A DNA stretch of 64,000 bases, taken from the NCBI RefSeq assembly GCF_024832785.1, contig NZ_CP116615.1, forward strand, positions 1,302,001-1,366,000. Direction: 5' to 3'. Positions 1 through 8,181 of this stretch are shown piece after piece (the first letter of the stretch is position 1; each line of letters begins with the position of its first letter). This stretch comes from Fontisphaera persica. GTDB taxonomy: Bacteria; Verrucomicrobiota; Verrucomicrobiia; Limisphaerales; Fontisphaeraceae. The notes under the pieces were generated by a model. It saw only the letters and a list, made by a program, of their open reading frames with translations. It was not told where the DNA came from and did no database searches. The translations under genes and the position numbers were made by a program.

Positions 1-801
1 ATTCAGCAGGTTTTACCCCGGAAAACCTGTTTAACCCGAAAGGTGGCCGGAAAAGAGGTCAGCGAACAAATCCTCGTGACAAATGTGGCAACGGCCTTCG
101 TGGTGCAGGCCTTGGACTGCACCTTCAATCCGCGGTTGCTGGAACGCTTTTTGCTCATGGTGGTGGAAGGCGGTATTCAACCCGTGGTGCTGCTTAATAA
201 ATGTGACCTGAGCGAGACGGTGGCGGAGCAGGTCGCTGCGGCCAAAGCTTGTGCGGGAGGCGCGCCGGTGCTGACGGTCAGCGCCAAAACAGGGAAAGGT
301 ATCAAACAACTTTGGGAATACATTGTCCCGCAAAAAACCGTGGTATTTTTGGGTATTTCCGGGGTGGGAAAATCCAGTCTCATTAACCGCCTTTATGGTG
401 AGGAGGTGGCAGCCACGGCGGAAGTGCGTGAATCAGACCATAAGGGGCGGCACACGACAACCTGGCGCGAACTCATCGTGCTCCCCAATGGGGGGCTGGT
501 CATTGACACGCCTGGCATGCGCGAATTTCATCTCTGGATGGCCGGCGAAAGCCTGCCGGAAGCGTTTCCGGACATTTTTGCGCTGGCCGCTGGATGCAAA
601 TTCAATGATTGCACCCATTCAGTGGAAAAAGGATGTGCGGTGCAGGCCGCGGTGGCAGCAGGGCAACTTTCCCGGGAACGCCTGGCCAGTTTCCATAAAT
701 TGCGGCAGGAATTGGAATTTTTAGAGAAAGCCGGCCGCCTGCGACATCGGCGGGGCGGGGGCCGGCCAAGGGACTTTCTAGCGGCGCACGAGGAGGAGTA
801 G
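1..801 (+). CDS. rsgA: Ribosome small subunit-dependent GTPase A, 5' end missing
   Basis: The frame is open from base 1, so the N-terminal part of the gene lies before the window; about 266 residues remain of a family usually around 300-350. RsgA is a circularly permuted GTPase that helps mature the 30S subunit. The permuted motif order is visible: the G4 motif NKCD comes first, then the P-loop GISGVGKSS, then the DTPGM G3 motif. The C-terminal zinc-binding knuckle is recognisable in GCKFNDCTHSVEKGCAV. The N-terminal OB fold is mostly cut off, although the start of the visible frame (RKVAGKEVSEQILVTNV) matches the usual OB-to-GTPase junction. Identification is firm; only the start is unknown. 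Confidence 0.95.
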   Translation: MQQVLPRKTCLTRKVAGKEVSEQILVTNVATAFVVQALDCTFNPRLLERFLLMVVEGGIQPVVLLNKCDLSETVAEQVAAAKACAGGAPVLTVSAKTGKGIKQLWEYIVPQKTVVFLGISGVGKSSLINRLYGEEVAATAEVRESDHKGRHTTTWRELIVLPNGGLVIDTPGMREFHLWMAGESLPEAFPDIFALAAGCKFNDCTHSVEKGCAVQAAVAAGQLSRERLASFHKLRQELEFLEKAGRLRHRRGGGRPRDFLAAHEEE

Positions 802-927
802 CATGATTTATTATTTATCGGTCCACTCCTCTTGGTATTTGCCCGTTTCGTGATTTTGCCCCCCTCTAAAGGATTGACTGCTTTCACGTGCTTGACCGTC
901 TTCTACTGGACGGGCAAAATTAAACTC

Positions 928-1446
928 ATGAAGCGAGCCGCCAAATTACCCTCCCCGGATGAGGTGCAGCAAAAAGCCGTCAAGAAGATTGACGAGGAAC
1001 GGGAATTGTTGCGAAGGCGCATGATGATGTGGGATGGCGGGAAGCGCAGCCGCATCACGCTGTTTGATCTAAGTAACAAGCAGGAGCTTTTATTGGAGCT
1101 GGAAGGTTTGGGATGGAAACGGTATCAGGATGTTGCCGTTGAACCCTACGACTGGCTGGTGCGTCATGGGGCATCCCTGCCCACCCCTGCCGAGCTGTTT
1201 GAAGCCTTGGAAAACGAACATGGCGCCACCATTCAGCAGGAGCTGATTCGCCTGCGGGATGAAGTCCTGCCCCGCATCCACCGCGCTCCCAACCAAAGGG
1301 GCATTTACACTTGTGCCGGTCTGCATCCGTTTGTTGTGCAATACCTCATGGATACCTTGCGCGAAAGCGGGTGGTGGGTAGAGTTCGCCCCGGCCACTAT
1401 GGGCGTAGAGAAACAATTACTTATTTGCCCCAAGGCGGTAACTTGA
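928..1446 (+). CDS. Conserved hypothetical protein, 172 residues
   Basis: I do not recognise a named family. The ATG at 928 is chosen because the upstream in-frame extension (from 832) encodes an unlikely hydrophobic/Cys leader, whereas MKRAAKLPSPDEVQQKAVKKIDEERELLRRR is a plausible charged helical N-terminus. No signal peptide or membrane segment is seen. The middle is acidic and mixed helical; the end (RGIYTCAGLHPFVVQYLMDTLRESGWWVEF) looks like a compact alpha/beta domain. It follows rsgA on the same strand with a gap of 126 bases and is convergent with the next gene. Coding status is supported by length and by the lack of a better frame. Confidence 0.7.
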   Translation: MKRAAKLPSPDEVQQKAVKKIDEERELLRRRMMMWDGGKRSRITLFDLSNKQELLLELEGLGWKRYQDVAVEPYDWLVRHGASLPTPAELFEALENEHGATIQQELIRLRDEVLPRIHRAPNQRGIYTCAGLHPFVVQYLMDTLRESGWWVEFAPATMGVEKQLLICPKAVT

Positions 1447-1458
1447 GGCGCAGCCGGC

Positions 1459-2946
1459 TTAAATGAACTGCGGTTCCCACCCTTTGCGGTATTCCCGCGT
1501 CAAATAACGATTGGCTTCGGGGCGATTGGTGATGGCACCGCGGGCGGCATCCCAGAGCAATCTTTTTCCTCCCAGCCGCAAGGAAACTGCGGCCAGATTG
1601 AACGCTTCCGTAATGGGGCCGGCCAGCAGGAAGTCGCCGTCCGTTTTTTGCCCTAGCCGTAACGCGTGGGTCCAATTGGGCGCTTCACGCGGCGGCGGGC
1701 GCAAAGCGTCCAGGTCTTGTTTGGGCGCGGGCAACACCCGTGGATTTTGTCCCAAGAAACCCGCTATAATGATTCGTTCATCCCCCACCCACATCATGCC
1801 TTCGGGCGGCAACTCTCCCCCTTCCTTTTCCAATTCCGGCGGGGTGGGAGGCCGCATCCCGCCATCGTACCAGTACAGGTTGATTTCCGGCCGGTCTCCC
1901 CTGGCCGGGAATTTGAACCGCACGGTGCTGGCCACGGGAAAGGAATAATCGTTGGCAATCACCACGCTCACCTGGTCGCGGACTTCGCAGACATGACTGG
2001 GAGTGGACTCGACGAGAATTGGTGCGTCCAGATTCAGTTCCTGAAACACCCGCCACAAGCTGTAATGTCCCATGTCCGCAATCGGACCGCCGCCGAACTC
2101 GTACCAGCCTCTAAAAACGGCGTGGGTGTAATGGGGGTGGTATGGGCGGGGAAGGGAAGGCCCAAGCCACAAATCCCAATCAAAACCTTTGGGCACCGGC
2201 GGGCGGTCTGTGGGCAGGGTGGCGTATTGCGGCCAGACAGGACGGTTGGACCAGTTATGGATTTCCTTCAGCCGGCCAATGACACCCTGGCGCGTCCAGT
2301 GTGCCAGCCGGCGCACGGCATCGCCGGCATTCGCCGGCAAAAAGTGGGTTGCGGCCCCGGTTTGCCGGGCCGTTTCAATGACCCAGCGGCCTTCCGAAAC
2401 CCGGTTGGCGAGAGGTTTATGTGTGACCACCTTTCTGCCTTTTTTCATGGCCATCACCGCAATCACGGCATGCAAATGGTCCGGGGTCATGATTTTGACC
2501 AGGTCCACATCGCTGGCTTTAGCCAGCAACTCGCGAAAATCGGCATAGGTCTTGACCCCGCGGAATTGGCTGCGCTGGCGTTGCTGCGCGTAGGCGCCTT
2601 CGATCATGACTTTAGCCACTTCACGGCCCCCGGGAATGCCAGGTCGTTCTTTGCGCCAGTTGGGCTGGCCAATGGCCTCCGCCACCATGCTGCGGATGCC
2701 ATCTTTGGACCAGTCCACGTAATCCTGCGAGTCCTGATTTGGGTCGCAGGCCGCCACGTATTGCAGTTCTGGCTGCTTCAACTCATGGGCCATTTCCCGC
2801 AAGCCCTGGGTGCCACAGCCAATCAGGGCAACAGTCATCTTTTCATTGGGGGACACCTGGCCGGCCCCACCCAAAACGTGGCGCGGAATTATGGTCAATG
2901 CAGCGGCGGCCATGGCGCTGTTTCGGAGGAAATGACGGCGTTTCAT
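1459..2946 (-). CDS. Gfo/Idh/MocA family oxidoreductase with twin-arginine signal
   Basis: A 495-residue NAD(P)-dependent oxidoreductase of the Gfo/Idh/MocA family, probably acting on a sugar or sugar-like substrate after export. The N-terminus MKRRHFLRNSAMAAAAL is a twin-arginine signal. It is followed by the Rossmann fold (VALIGCGTQG, residues about 38-48). The catalytic EKP motif of the family appears as HKP (VVTHKPLANRV), a variant frequent in exported members. The C-terminal half holds the usual beta-sheet substrate domain. Family members with Tat signals are abundant in Planctomycetota and Verrucomicrobiota. The substrate cannot be read from the sequence. The gene stands alone on this strand. 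Confidence 0.9.
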   Translation of the reverse strand: MKRRHFLRNSAMAAAALTIIPRHVLGGAGQVSPNEKMTVALIGCGTQGLREMAHELKQPELQYVAACDPNQDSQDYVDWSKDGIRSMVAEAIGQPNWRKERPGIPGGREVAKVMIEGAYAQQRQRSQFRGVKTYADFRELLAKASDVDLVKIMTPDHLHAVIAVMAMKKGRKVVTHKPLANRVSEGRWVIETARQTGAATHFLPANAGDAVRRLAHWTRQGVIGRLKEIHNWSNRPVWPQYATLPTDRPPVPKGFDWDLWLGPSLPRPYHPHYTHAVFRGWYEFGGGPIADMGHYSLWRVFQELNLDAPILVESTPSHVCEVRDQVSVVIANDYSFPVASTVRFKFPARGDRPEINLYWYDGGMRPPTPPELEKEGGELPPEGMMWVGDERIIIAGFLGQNPRVLPAPKQDLDALRPPPREAPNWTHALRLGQKTDGDFLLAGPITEAFNLAAVSLRLGGKRLLWDAARGAITNRPEANRYLTREYRKGWEPQFI

Positions 2947-3063
2947 AAAAATTCAGTTGTTTGATGATGTTGCTTGCACAGCCACCCTAAAACAGGTGCG
3001 TAGCCCTGACAAGCCCATCTGTGGTCCGGTTCCCAGTGATATGACAGATGCCGGTCTGTGTCA

Positions 3064-3648
3064 TTACCAACGTTGTTGCCAGCGTTGCCAATCTTCGGGA
3101 GTATCCCAATCATCCAAAACGGAGGCGCTGGGGGCCTCCCATTCAAAGACCTCATGCGGATGGGCTTGCAATAATCCACGCAAGCCCACGCTGTCATATT
3201 GGCTCAGAATTTCCGTAAGGTAGTCGGCGGAGAAAACCAGGGGATGACCGCGCCGTCGCTGAAACACGGGTACGAGTATGGATTTGCCGCAATTGCGCCA
3301 AGCCTCAAGCATCGCACACGTCAAGGAAGCGGTCAGCCCCGGAAGGTCTGCCGGAGTCACGATTACCGTTTCAGTGCCCTTCGGCAAGGCGCGCAGGCCG
3401 CAGCGCACGGAGCTGAGCATGTCGCCCTCGGCGGCGGGATTTTCCACCCACTGCACATGAGGAAGAGCAACAAGGTGCCGAAGGCCCTTGGAGTCCGGCC
3501 TGATGACAATCAGCAAATGCTTCACCAACTCTGGTGGAAAGGCGGCGGCGACTTTGGTCAACAACGGAACACCATCCACAGGCAATAGCTGCTTGGGGAG
3601 GCCCATGCGCCGGGACTGGCCGGCCGCCAGGATGATGGCGCTGGTCAT
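3064..3648 (-). CDS. mocA: MocA-like molybdenum cofactor cytidylyltransferase / NTP transferase
   Basis: A 194-residue nucleotidyltransferase, last gene of the molybdenum-hydroxylase operon. The start at 3648 gives MTSAIILAAGQSRRMGLPKQ, the nucleotide-binding signature of MobA/MocA proteins (LAAGxSxRMGxxK). The TPADLPGL stretch is the metal-binding Asp motif. The family transfers CMP to molybdopterin to make the MCD form of the cofactor used by CO-dehydrogenase-like and xanthine-oxidase-like enzymes. ATG overlaps the stop of xdhC in an ATGA junction, supporting both the start and translational coupling. The context makes MocA more likely than a sugar-nucleotide enzyme. Confidence 0.87.
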   Translation of the reverse strand: MTSAIILAAGQSRRMGLPKQLLPVDGVPLLTKVAAAFPPELVKHLLIVIRPDSKGLRHLVALPHVQWVENPAAEGDMLSSVRCGLRALPKGTETVIVTPADLPGLTASLTCAMLEAWRNCGKSILVPVFQRRRGHPLVFSADYLTEILSQYDSVGLRGLLQAHPHEVFEWEAPSASVLDDWDTPEDWQRWQQRW

Positions 3649-4745
3649 GAATCTGAAGCCAGTGGAATACGTGGCGCGTTGCCTTTGCGGCGTACCGCAA
3701 TAATTTGGGCCAGGATGGCGGTGGCAATTTCCTGCACCGTAACCGCCCCAATATCCAGCCCAATGGGCGCATAAACTTTTTCCCATTGTTCGGCAGTAGC
3801 CCAGCCGCGTTCCAGAAACATCTGGCGCATTAAAGGCACTTTGCGCCGGCTGCCAATCATGCCCAGGTAGCCGGTACAACGCTGAATGCAAATCCGCAAA
3901 GCTTCTGCGTCTTTTTGATGGCCGCGGGTGGCCAGCACAACGCTGGTATCCCTGTCCCAAGATAGGGACGCCAGCGTTTTCTCAATGTCCCCGCACAGCG
4001 TGTGCGTGCCTGGGGGGAAAAGCGCCGGCCGCGCAAATTCCGGGCGGTCTTCGACAACAATGATTTCAAATCCCAAAAGGGCAGCCTGCGCGGCCACTGC
4101 CTGGCCCACATGGCCGCCTCCCACCATGACTAATCGCGGAACGGGTACAACGGGTTCCATGAGTATTTCACCGCGCTGGCCGGGGATTGGCGGCAGATAA
4201 ACGGCGGCTTCGGTTGAAAGACCGGCTGAAATGCACAGGGCCTCCTGCAATCCACCCCGGGGAAAGGGCTGGCCTGCCTCAGTGAAATAACATCGAAGAT
4301 TCCACGGCATTTTTTCGCCAAGCCCAAAAATCCACCAGCCCCGCTTGCGTTCCGCCAAAGCATTGAGGAGCTTTGACAATGCCTCTGCGAATTCGGCGGG
4401 GCGCGGGTCCACGAGCAGGCGCATGCGGCCGCCACAGATGGGACTGGGATCGTGCGGCCCCGGGCCGTGCAAATCAAAGTCAAATACCCTTCGCTCTTGC
4501 GTGGTGAGCGCGGCCATTGCCTGGCGAATGGCTTCCGCCTCCACCGCTCCTCCCCCCACAGTCCCATGAATGGCGCCATCTGCCTCAATTAATGCATGAG
4601 CGCCCGCCGGCAACGGGGTTGAACCTTGTGCGCTCAAGACGGTGACCACGGCGAAAGGCCGTTTTTCATTAAGCAAGGCGTCCGCTCTTCGCCAAAGTGC
4701 GTGAGTGGACGCAGGATGGTTGGGCAACGGGGCAGGGGAGTTCAC
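3645..4745 (-). CDS. xdhC: XdhC/CoxI family molybdenum cofactor insertion protein
   Basis: A 366-residue XdhC/CoxI-type chaperone, expected to bind, sulfurate and insert the molybdenum cofactor into the partner hydroxylase. The N-terminal XdhC_CoxI domain is visible (VTVLSAQGSTPLPAGAHALI then GTVGGGAVEAEA). The C-terminal half is a Rossmann domain (LVMVGGGHVGQAVAAQAALLG) followed by GYLGMIGSRRK, a hallmark of the family. Translation starts at GTG; the GTG overlaps the TGA of the upstream Mo-subunit gene (GTGA), and its own stop overlaps the next ATG. The enzyme probably matures the two-subunit oxidoreductase encoded just upstream. Confidence 0.93.
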   Translation of the reverse strand: MNSPAPLPNHPASTHALWRRADALLNEKRPFAVVTVLSAQGSTPLPAGAHALIEADGAIHGTVGGGAVEAEAIRQAMAALTTQERRVFDFDLHGPGPHDPSPICGGRMRLLVDPRPAEFAEALSKLLNALAERKRGWWIFGLGEKMPWNLRCYFTEAGQPFPRGGLQEALCISAGLSTEAAVYLPPIPGQRGEILMEPVVPVPRLVMVGGGHVGQAVAAQAALLGFEIIVVEDRPEFARPALFPPGTHTLCGDIEKTLASLSWDRDTSVVLATRGHQKDAEALRICIQRCTGYLGMIGSRRKVPLMRQMFLERGWATAEQWEKVYAPIGLDIGAVTVQEIATAILAQIIAVRRKGNAPRIPLASDS

Positions 4746-6889
4746 ATGGCTTGTGCTTCAGCCAGGCGTATCGGCATGGCGCGGACTCGCCGGCCGGTGG
4801 CATGGTAAACCGCGTTGGCAATGGCGGGCGCGATGGCGATGATGGGAGTCTCGCCGCCCCCGGCGCTGGGTAAATCCGGCCGGTTGAGGAGGTGGATGTC
4901 CATTTCGGGCACATCCGCAAAGCGTGGCACGGGGTATTTGCTGAAAGCGGCATTGCGCATTTTACCATTTAGAAATTGCATTTCCTCGCGCAAAGCCGGC
5001 CCCAGCCCCATGAGGATGCAGCTTTGCACCTGCGCCATCAGGTTGTCGGGATTGATAATGGCGCCGCACTCAAACACCTCGCACAAGCGTTTGACCACGA
5101 TGGTCTGGCGCACGGTATCAATTTCGATTTCAACACAGGCGGCCACCACAGAGTTCTTTTCAGTGCCGCAAGCCAATCCCACGCCACAGTTGGGGATTTT
5201 TTGCCGGTATCGCTCCTGCCAGTTGAAACGGCGCGCGGCTTCCTGGAGCACATTCCGAATACGCTCATTTTCCAGATGAGCCAGCCTGAATTCCAACGGA
5301 TCACGCCCGGCCAGGGCTGCCAGCTCGTCCATGAAGGCTTCGCGGGCAAAGTTGTTTGCGGTGGCGGCCAGGGTGCGATAAGAGCCCTGGCGCAGCGGCG
5401 AATTGGAGTTGAGGAAACGGCTGCGAGCGTTACCAGCACGGTAAGGGGTGTCCACAGCGGCGGCGCCAGAGTTGATGTTGAGGAAATACCACGAGGTCAA
5501 TCGCCCTTCCTCATTCAAACTGGCTTCGATATCAATGACGGCGGCCGGTCGAAAGTAGGCCCAAGTGAACTCTTCTTCGCGGGTCCAGTGAACCAAAACA
5601 GGTTTGCCAGCGGCCTGCGCCAGGCGGGCCGCCTCAATGGCCGCCTCGGCCGTATGTTTGCCCCCAAAGCCGCCGCCAAAGTCCGGCACAATCACGCGCA
5701 CATTTTCTGTCGGCAGCCGGAAAGTGCGGGCCAGGTCGCCGTGATACCCGAAAGGCGCCTGGGTGCCTGTCCAGACCGTAAGTTTGCCGTCCTGCCATTC
5801 TGCGAGGGCGGTGCGGGTTTCCATGGGAGCATGCTGAACATACGCCACATGATAGGTGGCCTTGTGCCGCCGGGCGGCTTGCGCCAACTCGTTGGCAAAC
5901 GGATTCGGCGGCACTCCGCCTTGGGCGCGCTGCCGTAAATAATCATATACTTCGCGGGAGGATGGATGGGGCGCGGTATCCCAGCGGGCCGTATTCTCAA
6001 TGGCCTTGAGGGCTTGCTCCGCCTGCCAGCTTGTGGGAGCGGCCACACCCACAAAAGAACCATCGTGCACCGCCACCACTCCCTCCATGGCGCGAGCCGG
6101 CGCAATATCCACCGAGACCAGACGTGCCCCATAGGACGGTGGGCGCAGCACTTTGCCATACAACATTCCCGGCCGGCGCATGTCCGAGGGATATTGGTGT
6201 GCCCCGGTCACCAGGGCCTGCCGATTGACACGCGGGAGAGATTGCCCCATCACCCGCCATTGGGATACCGGCGTGACCTGAACCTCGGCGGGGAGGCGTT
6301 GTTGAAGTATCTTGTCGGCTTCGCCACTTTGCGCCAAGTCCGCATAACTCATGGAGCGGCCAGTGGGCGGATGGGTGATACGCCCGTTTTGGATATTCAG
6401 TGCGGCCGCCTCCACCCCCCATTTTTGTGCGGCAGTGCGAACGAGAAGTTCACGCGCGGCTGCGGCGGCCTGCCGCACGGCTGGCACGGTGGAAGGTGTG
6501 GTGCGGCTGCCGGCGGTAATGCCGTCGTCTGGGGTCAGGGTGGTATCCCCCATTACCATTTGAATCTGCTCCGGCGATACCCGCAATTCTTCGGCAGCAG
6601 CCTGCGTCAATTGGGTCCGCGCCCCCTGGCCCATTTCAATTTTTCCAGTCATCACCGTGATTTTCCCATCACGTGCGATATGCAAACGGCTGGCCAGCGT
6701 TCGTCCCTGGCCGCCGCGCCCGCCACGGTCCTGGCCTTGCACGGAGTTAACGGCAGTCACAATAAGCAAGCCGGCCCCGAGAACTTGAACGAAGCGGCGG
6801 CGATTCAGGCCAAAGTCAAACTCGACGGCGTCGGCGTGTTCGCCATCGTCTTGTAAGGGAGGCGAAGGGAATATTTGGGCGAAGTTCAT
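4742..6889 (-). CDS. Molybdopterin-binding subunit of xanthine-oxidase-family aldehyde/heteroaromatic oxidoreductase
   Basis: A 715-residue molybdenum-binding subunit of the xanthine oxidase family, closest in layout to IorB / CoxL-like two-subunit enzymes. The N-terminal segment LNRRRFVQVLGAGLLIVTAV is a twin-arginine-type signal after a short leader, so the enzyme may be periplasmic. FGGGFGGKHTAEA is the cofactor-binding glycine motif. The catalytic Glu is placed in GGGETPIIAIAPAIANA near the C-terminus. The ATG overlaps the stop of the Fe-S subunit and the stop overlaps the GTG of xdhC. No FAD-binding medium subunit lies nearby, which suggests electrons leave through the Fe-S subunit to another carrier. 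The substrate is not predictable. Confidence 0.9.
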   Translation of the reverse strand: MNFAQIFPSPPLQDDGEHADAVEFDFGLNRRRFVQVLGAGLLIVTAVNSVQGQDRGGRGGQGRTLASRLHIARDGKITVMTGKIEMGQGARTQLTQAAAEELRVSPEQIQMVMGDTTLTPDDGITAGSRTTPSTVPAVRQAAAAARELLVRTAAQKWGVEAAALNIQNGRITHPPTGRSMSYADLAQSGEADKILQQRLPAEVQVTPVSQWRVMGQSLPRVNRQALVTGAHQYPSDMRRPGMLYGKVLRPPSYGARLVSVDIAPARAMEGVVAVHDGSFVGVAAPTSWQAEQALKAIENTARWDTAPHPSSREVYDYLRQRAQGGVPPNPFANELAQAARRHKATYHVAYVQHAPMETRTALAEWQDGKLTVWTGTQAPFGYHGDLARTFRLPTENVRVIVPDFGGGFGGKHTAEAAIEAARLAQAAGKPVLVHWTREEEFTWAYFRPAAVIDIEASLNEEGRLTSWYFLNINSGAAAVDTPYRAGNARSRFLNSNSPLRQGSYRTLAATANNFAREAFMDELAALAGRDPLEFRLAHLENERIRNVLQEAARRFNWQERYRQKIPNCGVGLACGTEKNSVVAACVEIEIDTVRQTIVVKRLCEVFECGAIINPDNLMAQVQSCILMGLGPALREEMQFLNGKMRNAAFSKYPVPRFADVPEMDIHLLNRPDLPSAGGGETPIIAIAPAIANAVYHATGRRVRAMPIRLAEAQAM

Positions 6890-7362
6890 GAGGCTTTGGG
6901 ATGTTCAGCAACGGCGCGCCGGACTGCTTTCAAAATACGCGGATAACCGCAGCACCGGCAGATATGGGGATTCATCCAGGCAAGGATTTCCTGTGGGGAC
7001 GGGCTGGGGTTTTCACGCAACAAAGCTACGGTGGCCATTATCATGCCGGAGGTGCAATAGCCACACTGCATGGCAACTTCTTCCAGGAAAATGCGCTGCA
7101 CAGGGTGAAGTTGGCCATTGGGAGACAGGCCCTCAATGGTGGTGATAAGCCGGCCAACAGCATCCTTGACGGGAACCAGACAGGCGTGCTCGCGGCGTCC
7201 GTCCATAAGCACGGTGCAGGCGCCGCACTGGCCTTCGCCACATCCATATTTGGTGCCGGTCAGCCCCAAATCTTCGCGCAGCACTTGCAACAGCGGTCGC
7301 GCAGGATCGGTGGTCACGGTGTGCCGCCGGCCGTTGACGGTCAAAGTAAAAGCGGTAGGCAT
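6886..7362 (-). CDS. (2Fe-2S)-binding small subunit of molybdenum hydroxylase
   Basis: A 158-residue small subunit carrying two [2Fe-2S] clusters, first gene of a four-gene operon. The N-terminal plant-ferredoxin domain has the motif CGEGQCGACTVLMDG. The C-terminal helical domain has CGYCTSGM and ICRCCGYPRI, which bind the second cluster. Length and order match CoxS / IorA / XdhA-small subunits. Its stop overlaps the ATG of the molybdenum subunit (ATGA). It has no signal peptide of its own; in this family the small subunit can be exported by hitchhiking with a Tat-tagged large subunit, which fits the signal on its partner. Confidence 0.95.
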   Translation of the reverse strand: MPTAFTLTVNGRRHTVTTDPARPLLQVLREDLGLTGTKYGCGEGQCGACTVLMDGRREHACLVPVKDAVGRLITTIEGLSPNGQLHPVQRIFLEEVAMQCGYCTSGMIMATVALLRENPSPSPQEILAWMNPHICRCCGYPRILKAVRRAVAEHPKAS

Positions 7363-7462
7363 GGCTGTGCCTGACTATTAACGCGGCGAGCAGGCGGTGA
7401 CAAGGCAGAATGAGCCTGGCGCAAGCTAAAGCACCGTCCCTTAGGGCAATTGGCAATCCCTT

Positions 7463-7476
7463 TTGAACCGTATCAA
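7463..7476 (-). promoter_or_regulatory. FNR/DNR-like box upstream of the molybdenum-hydroxylase operon
   Basis: TTGAACCGTATCAA matches the FNR/DNR consensus TTGAT-N4-ATCAA at 9 of 10 defined positions. It sits about 100 bases upstream of the start of the (2Fe-2S) subunit. No strong -10 hexamer is seen at the class II distance, so the site could act as class I or simply be a weak match. A second box of the same type lies upstream of the next gene. Confidence 0.45.
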
Positions 7477-7592
7477 AGGCAAAGCCATTAAGCGCTGACG
7501 TAAGCTTCTTGAAAAGCCGTCATCGCTATGGCCCCCTGATTTATAATGCAACAACTGGAGGTGTGGCCTGGGATGGGGAGGCTTCCATGCCC

Positions 7593-8108
7593 CTAACTTT
7601 TTTCATGGAAGAACTCCACTTTCCAGGTGCCATCAGGTTGCATGGTTGACCGATGGGTGAAACCTTCGCGAGCCAGTTTGGCATAGAGTGGCAGCGGCTC
7701 GAAGGGCACCAGCAGCACGAAGCTGCTGCCTGGCGGGGTCTGGGCCGCCGCTTCATCAATCAAGGCACAGGGCGGTTCGCCGCGTTGAAAAAGTGGACGG
7801 GTGTCCACGGTCAACGGGCAGTCAGAAGGGGAGGTAGCGGCAGATTTTTTGCGAGGCGGCTTGAAGCCGGGGTCGGGATAATATCCCTTGGCGATGCGGA
7901 CGCGCCAGGTTTGCGGCCCTTTTTCCAGGTATTCCCAATGAAAGGCACCGGTATGTTCGCAAGCAAATTGATAATAAAGCGGCAAGGGATCATGGTCATT
8001 GACGAGCTCCATCACGGCCCCTTCGGGCAACTCACCCCACACCGCGAAGACCTGCTTGTGCCGTTGCCCGGCGGGCAACGTGCGGACATCGAGTTCAATA
8101 TTAGGCAT
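7593..8108 (-). CDS. Tandem DUF2249 domain protein
   Basis: A 171-residue cytosolic protein with two DUF2249 copies. The first (about residues 4-75) has LDVRTLPAGQRH, LVNDHDPLPLYYQF and WEYLEKGPQTWRVRI. The second (about 95-170) has VDTRPLFQRGEPP, LLVPFEPLPLYAKL and a final WKVEFF strand. DUF2249 proteins often occur near nitrogen-oxide and anaerobic respiration genes; their biochemical role is not established. The first domain begins almost at the ATG, so the start cannot be far downstream. There is no convincing ribosome binding site before the ATG. The upstream FNR-like box and -10 element place a transcription start at or next to the ATG, so the message may be leaderless. Confidence 0.85.
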   Translation of the reverse strand: MPNIELDVRTLPAGQRHKQVFAVWGELPEGAVMELVNDHDPLPLYYQFACEHTGAFHWEYLEKGPQTWRVRIAKGYYPDPGFKPPRKKSAATSPSDCPLTVDTRPLFQRGEPPCALIDEAAAQTPPGSSFVLLVPFEPLPLYAKLAREGFTHRSTMQPDGTWKVEFFHEKS

Positions 8109-8114
8109 GACTCA

Positions 8115-8120
8115 AAGATA
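8115..8120 (-). promoter_or_regulatory. Candidate extended -10 element for the DUF2249 gene
   Basis: On the minus strand the hexamer TATCTT is preceded by TGC, giving an extended -10. Its centre is 31 bases from the centre of the FNR-like box, exactly the spacing of a class II (box at -41.5) promoter. Transcription would start within a base or two of the ATG at 8108. Confidence 0.45.
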
Positions 8121-8141
8121 GCATGTACTGGCCATTTGTCT

Positions 8142-8155
8142 TTGACGCATATCAA
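8142..8155 (-). promoter_or_regulatory. FNR/DNR-like box upstream of the DUF2249 gene
   Basis: TTGACGCATATCAA matches TTGAT-N4-ATCAA at 9 of 10 defined positions. It is placed 34-47 bases upstream of the DUF2249 start codon, at the class II distance from a TATCTT -10 element. A CRP/FNR-family activator responding to oxygen or nitric oxide is the natural candidate regulator; none is encoded in this window. Confidence 0.55.
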
Positions 8156-8181
8156 AATGGCAGGGAATGGCCGCCGGTGAA

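Noticed and set aside
1666-2964. 432-residue open frame on the plus strand opposite the Gfo/Idh/MocA gene
   Set aside because: It is the antisense shadow of a strongly recognisable protein and shows no domain of its own.
4976-6856. Two long plus-strand frames opposite the molybdenum subunit gene
   Set aside because: Antisense to a clear xanthine-oxidase-family protein; high GC coding DNA commonly leaves such frames open.
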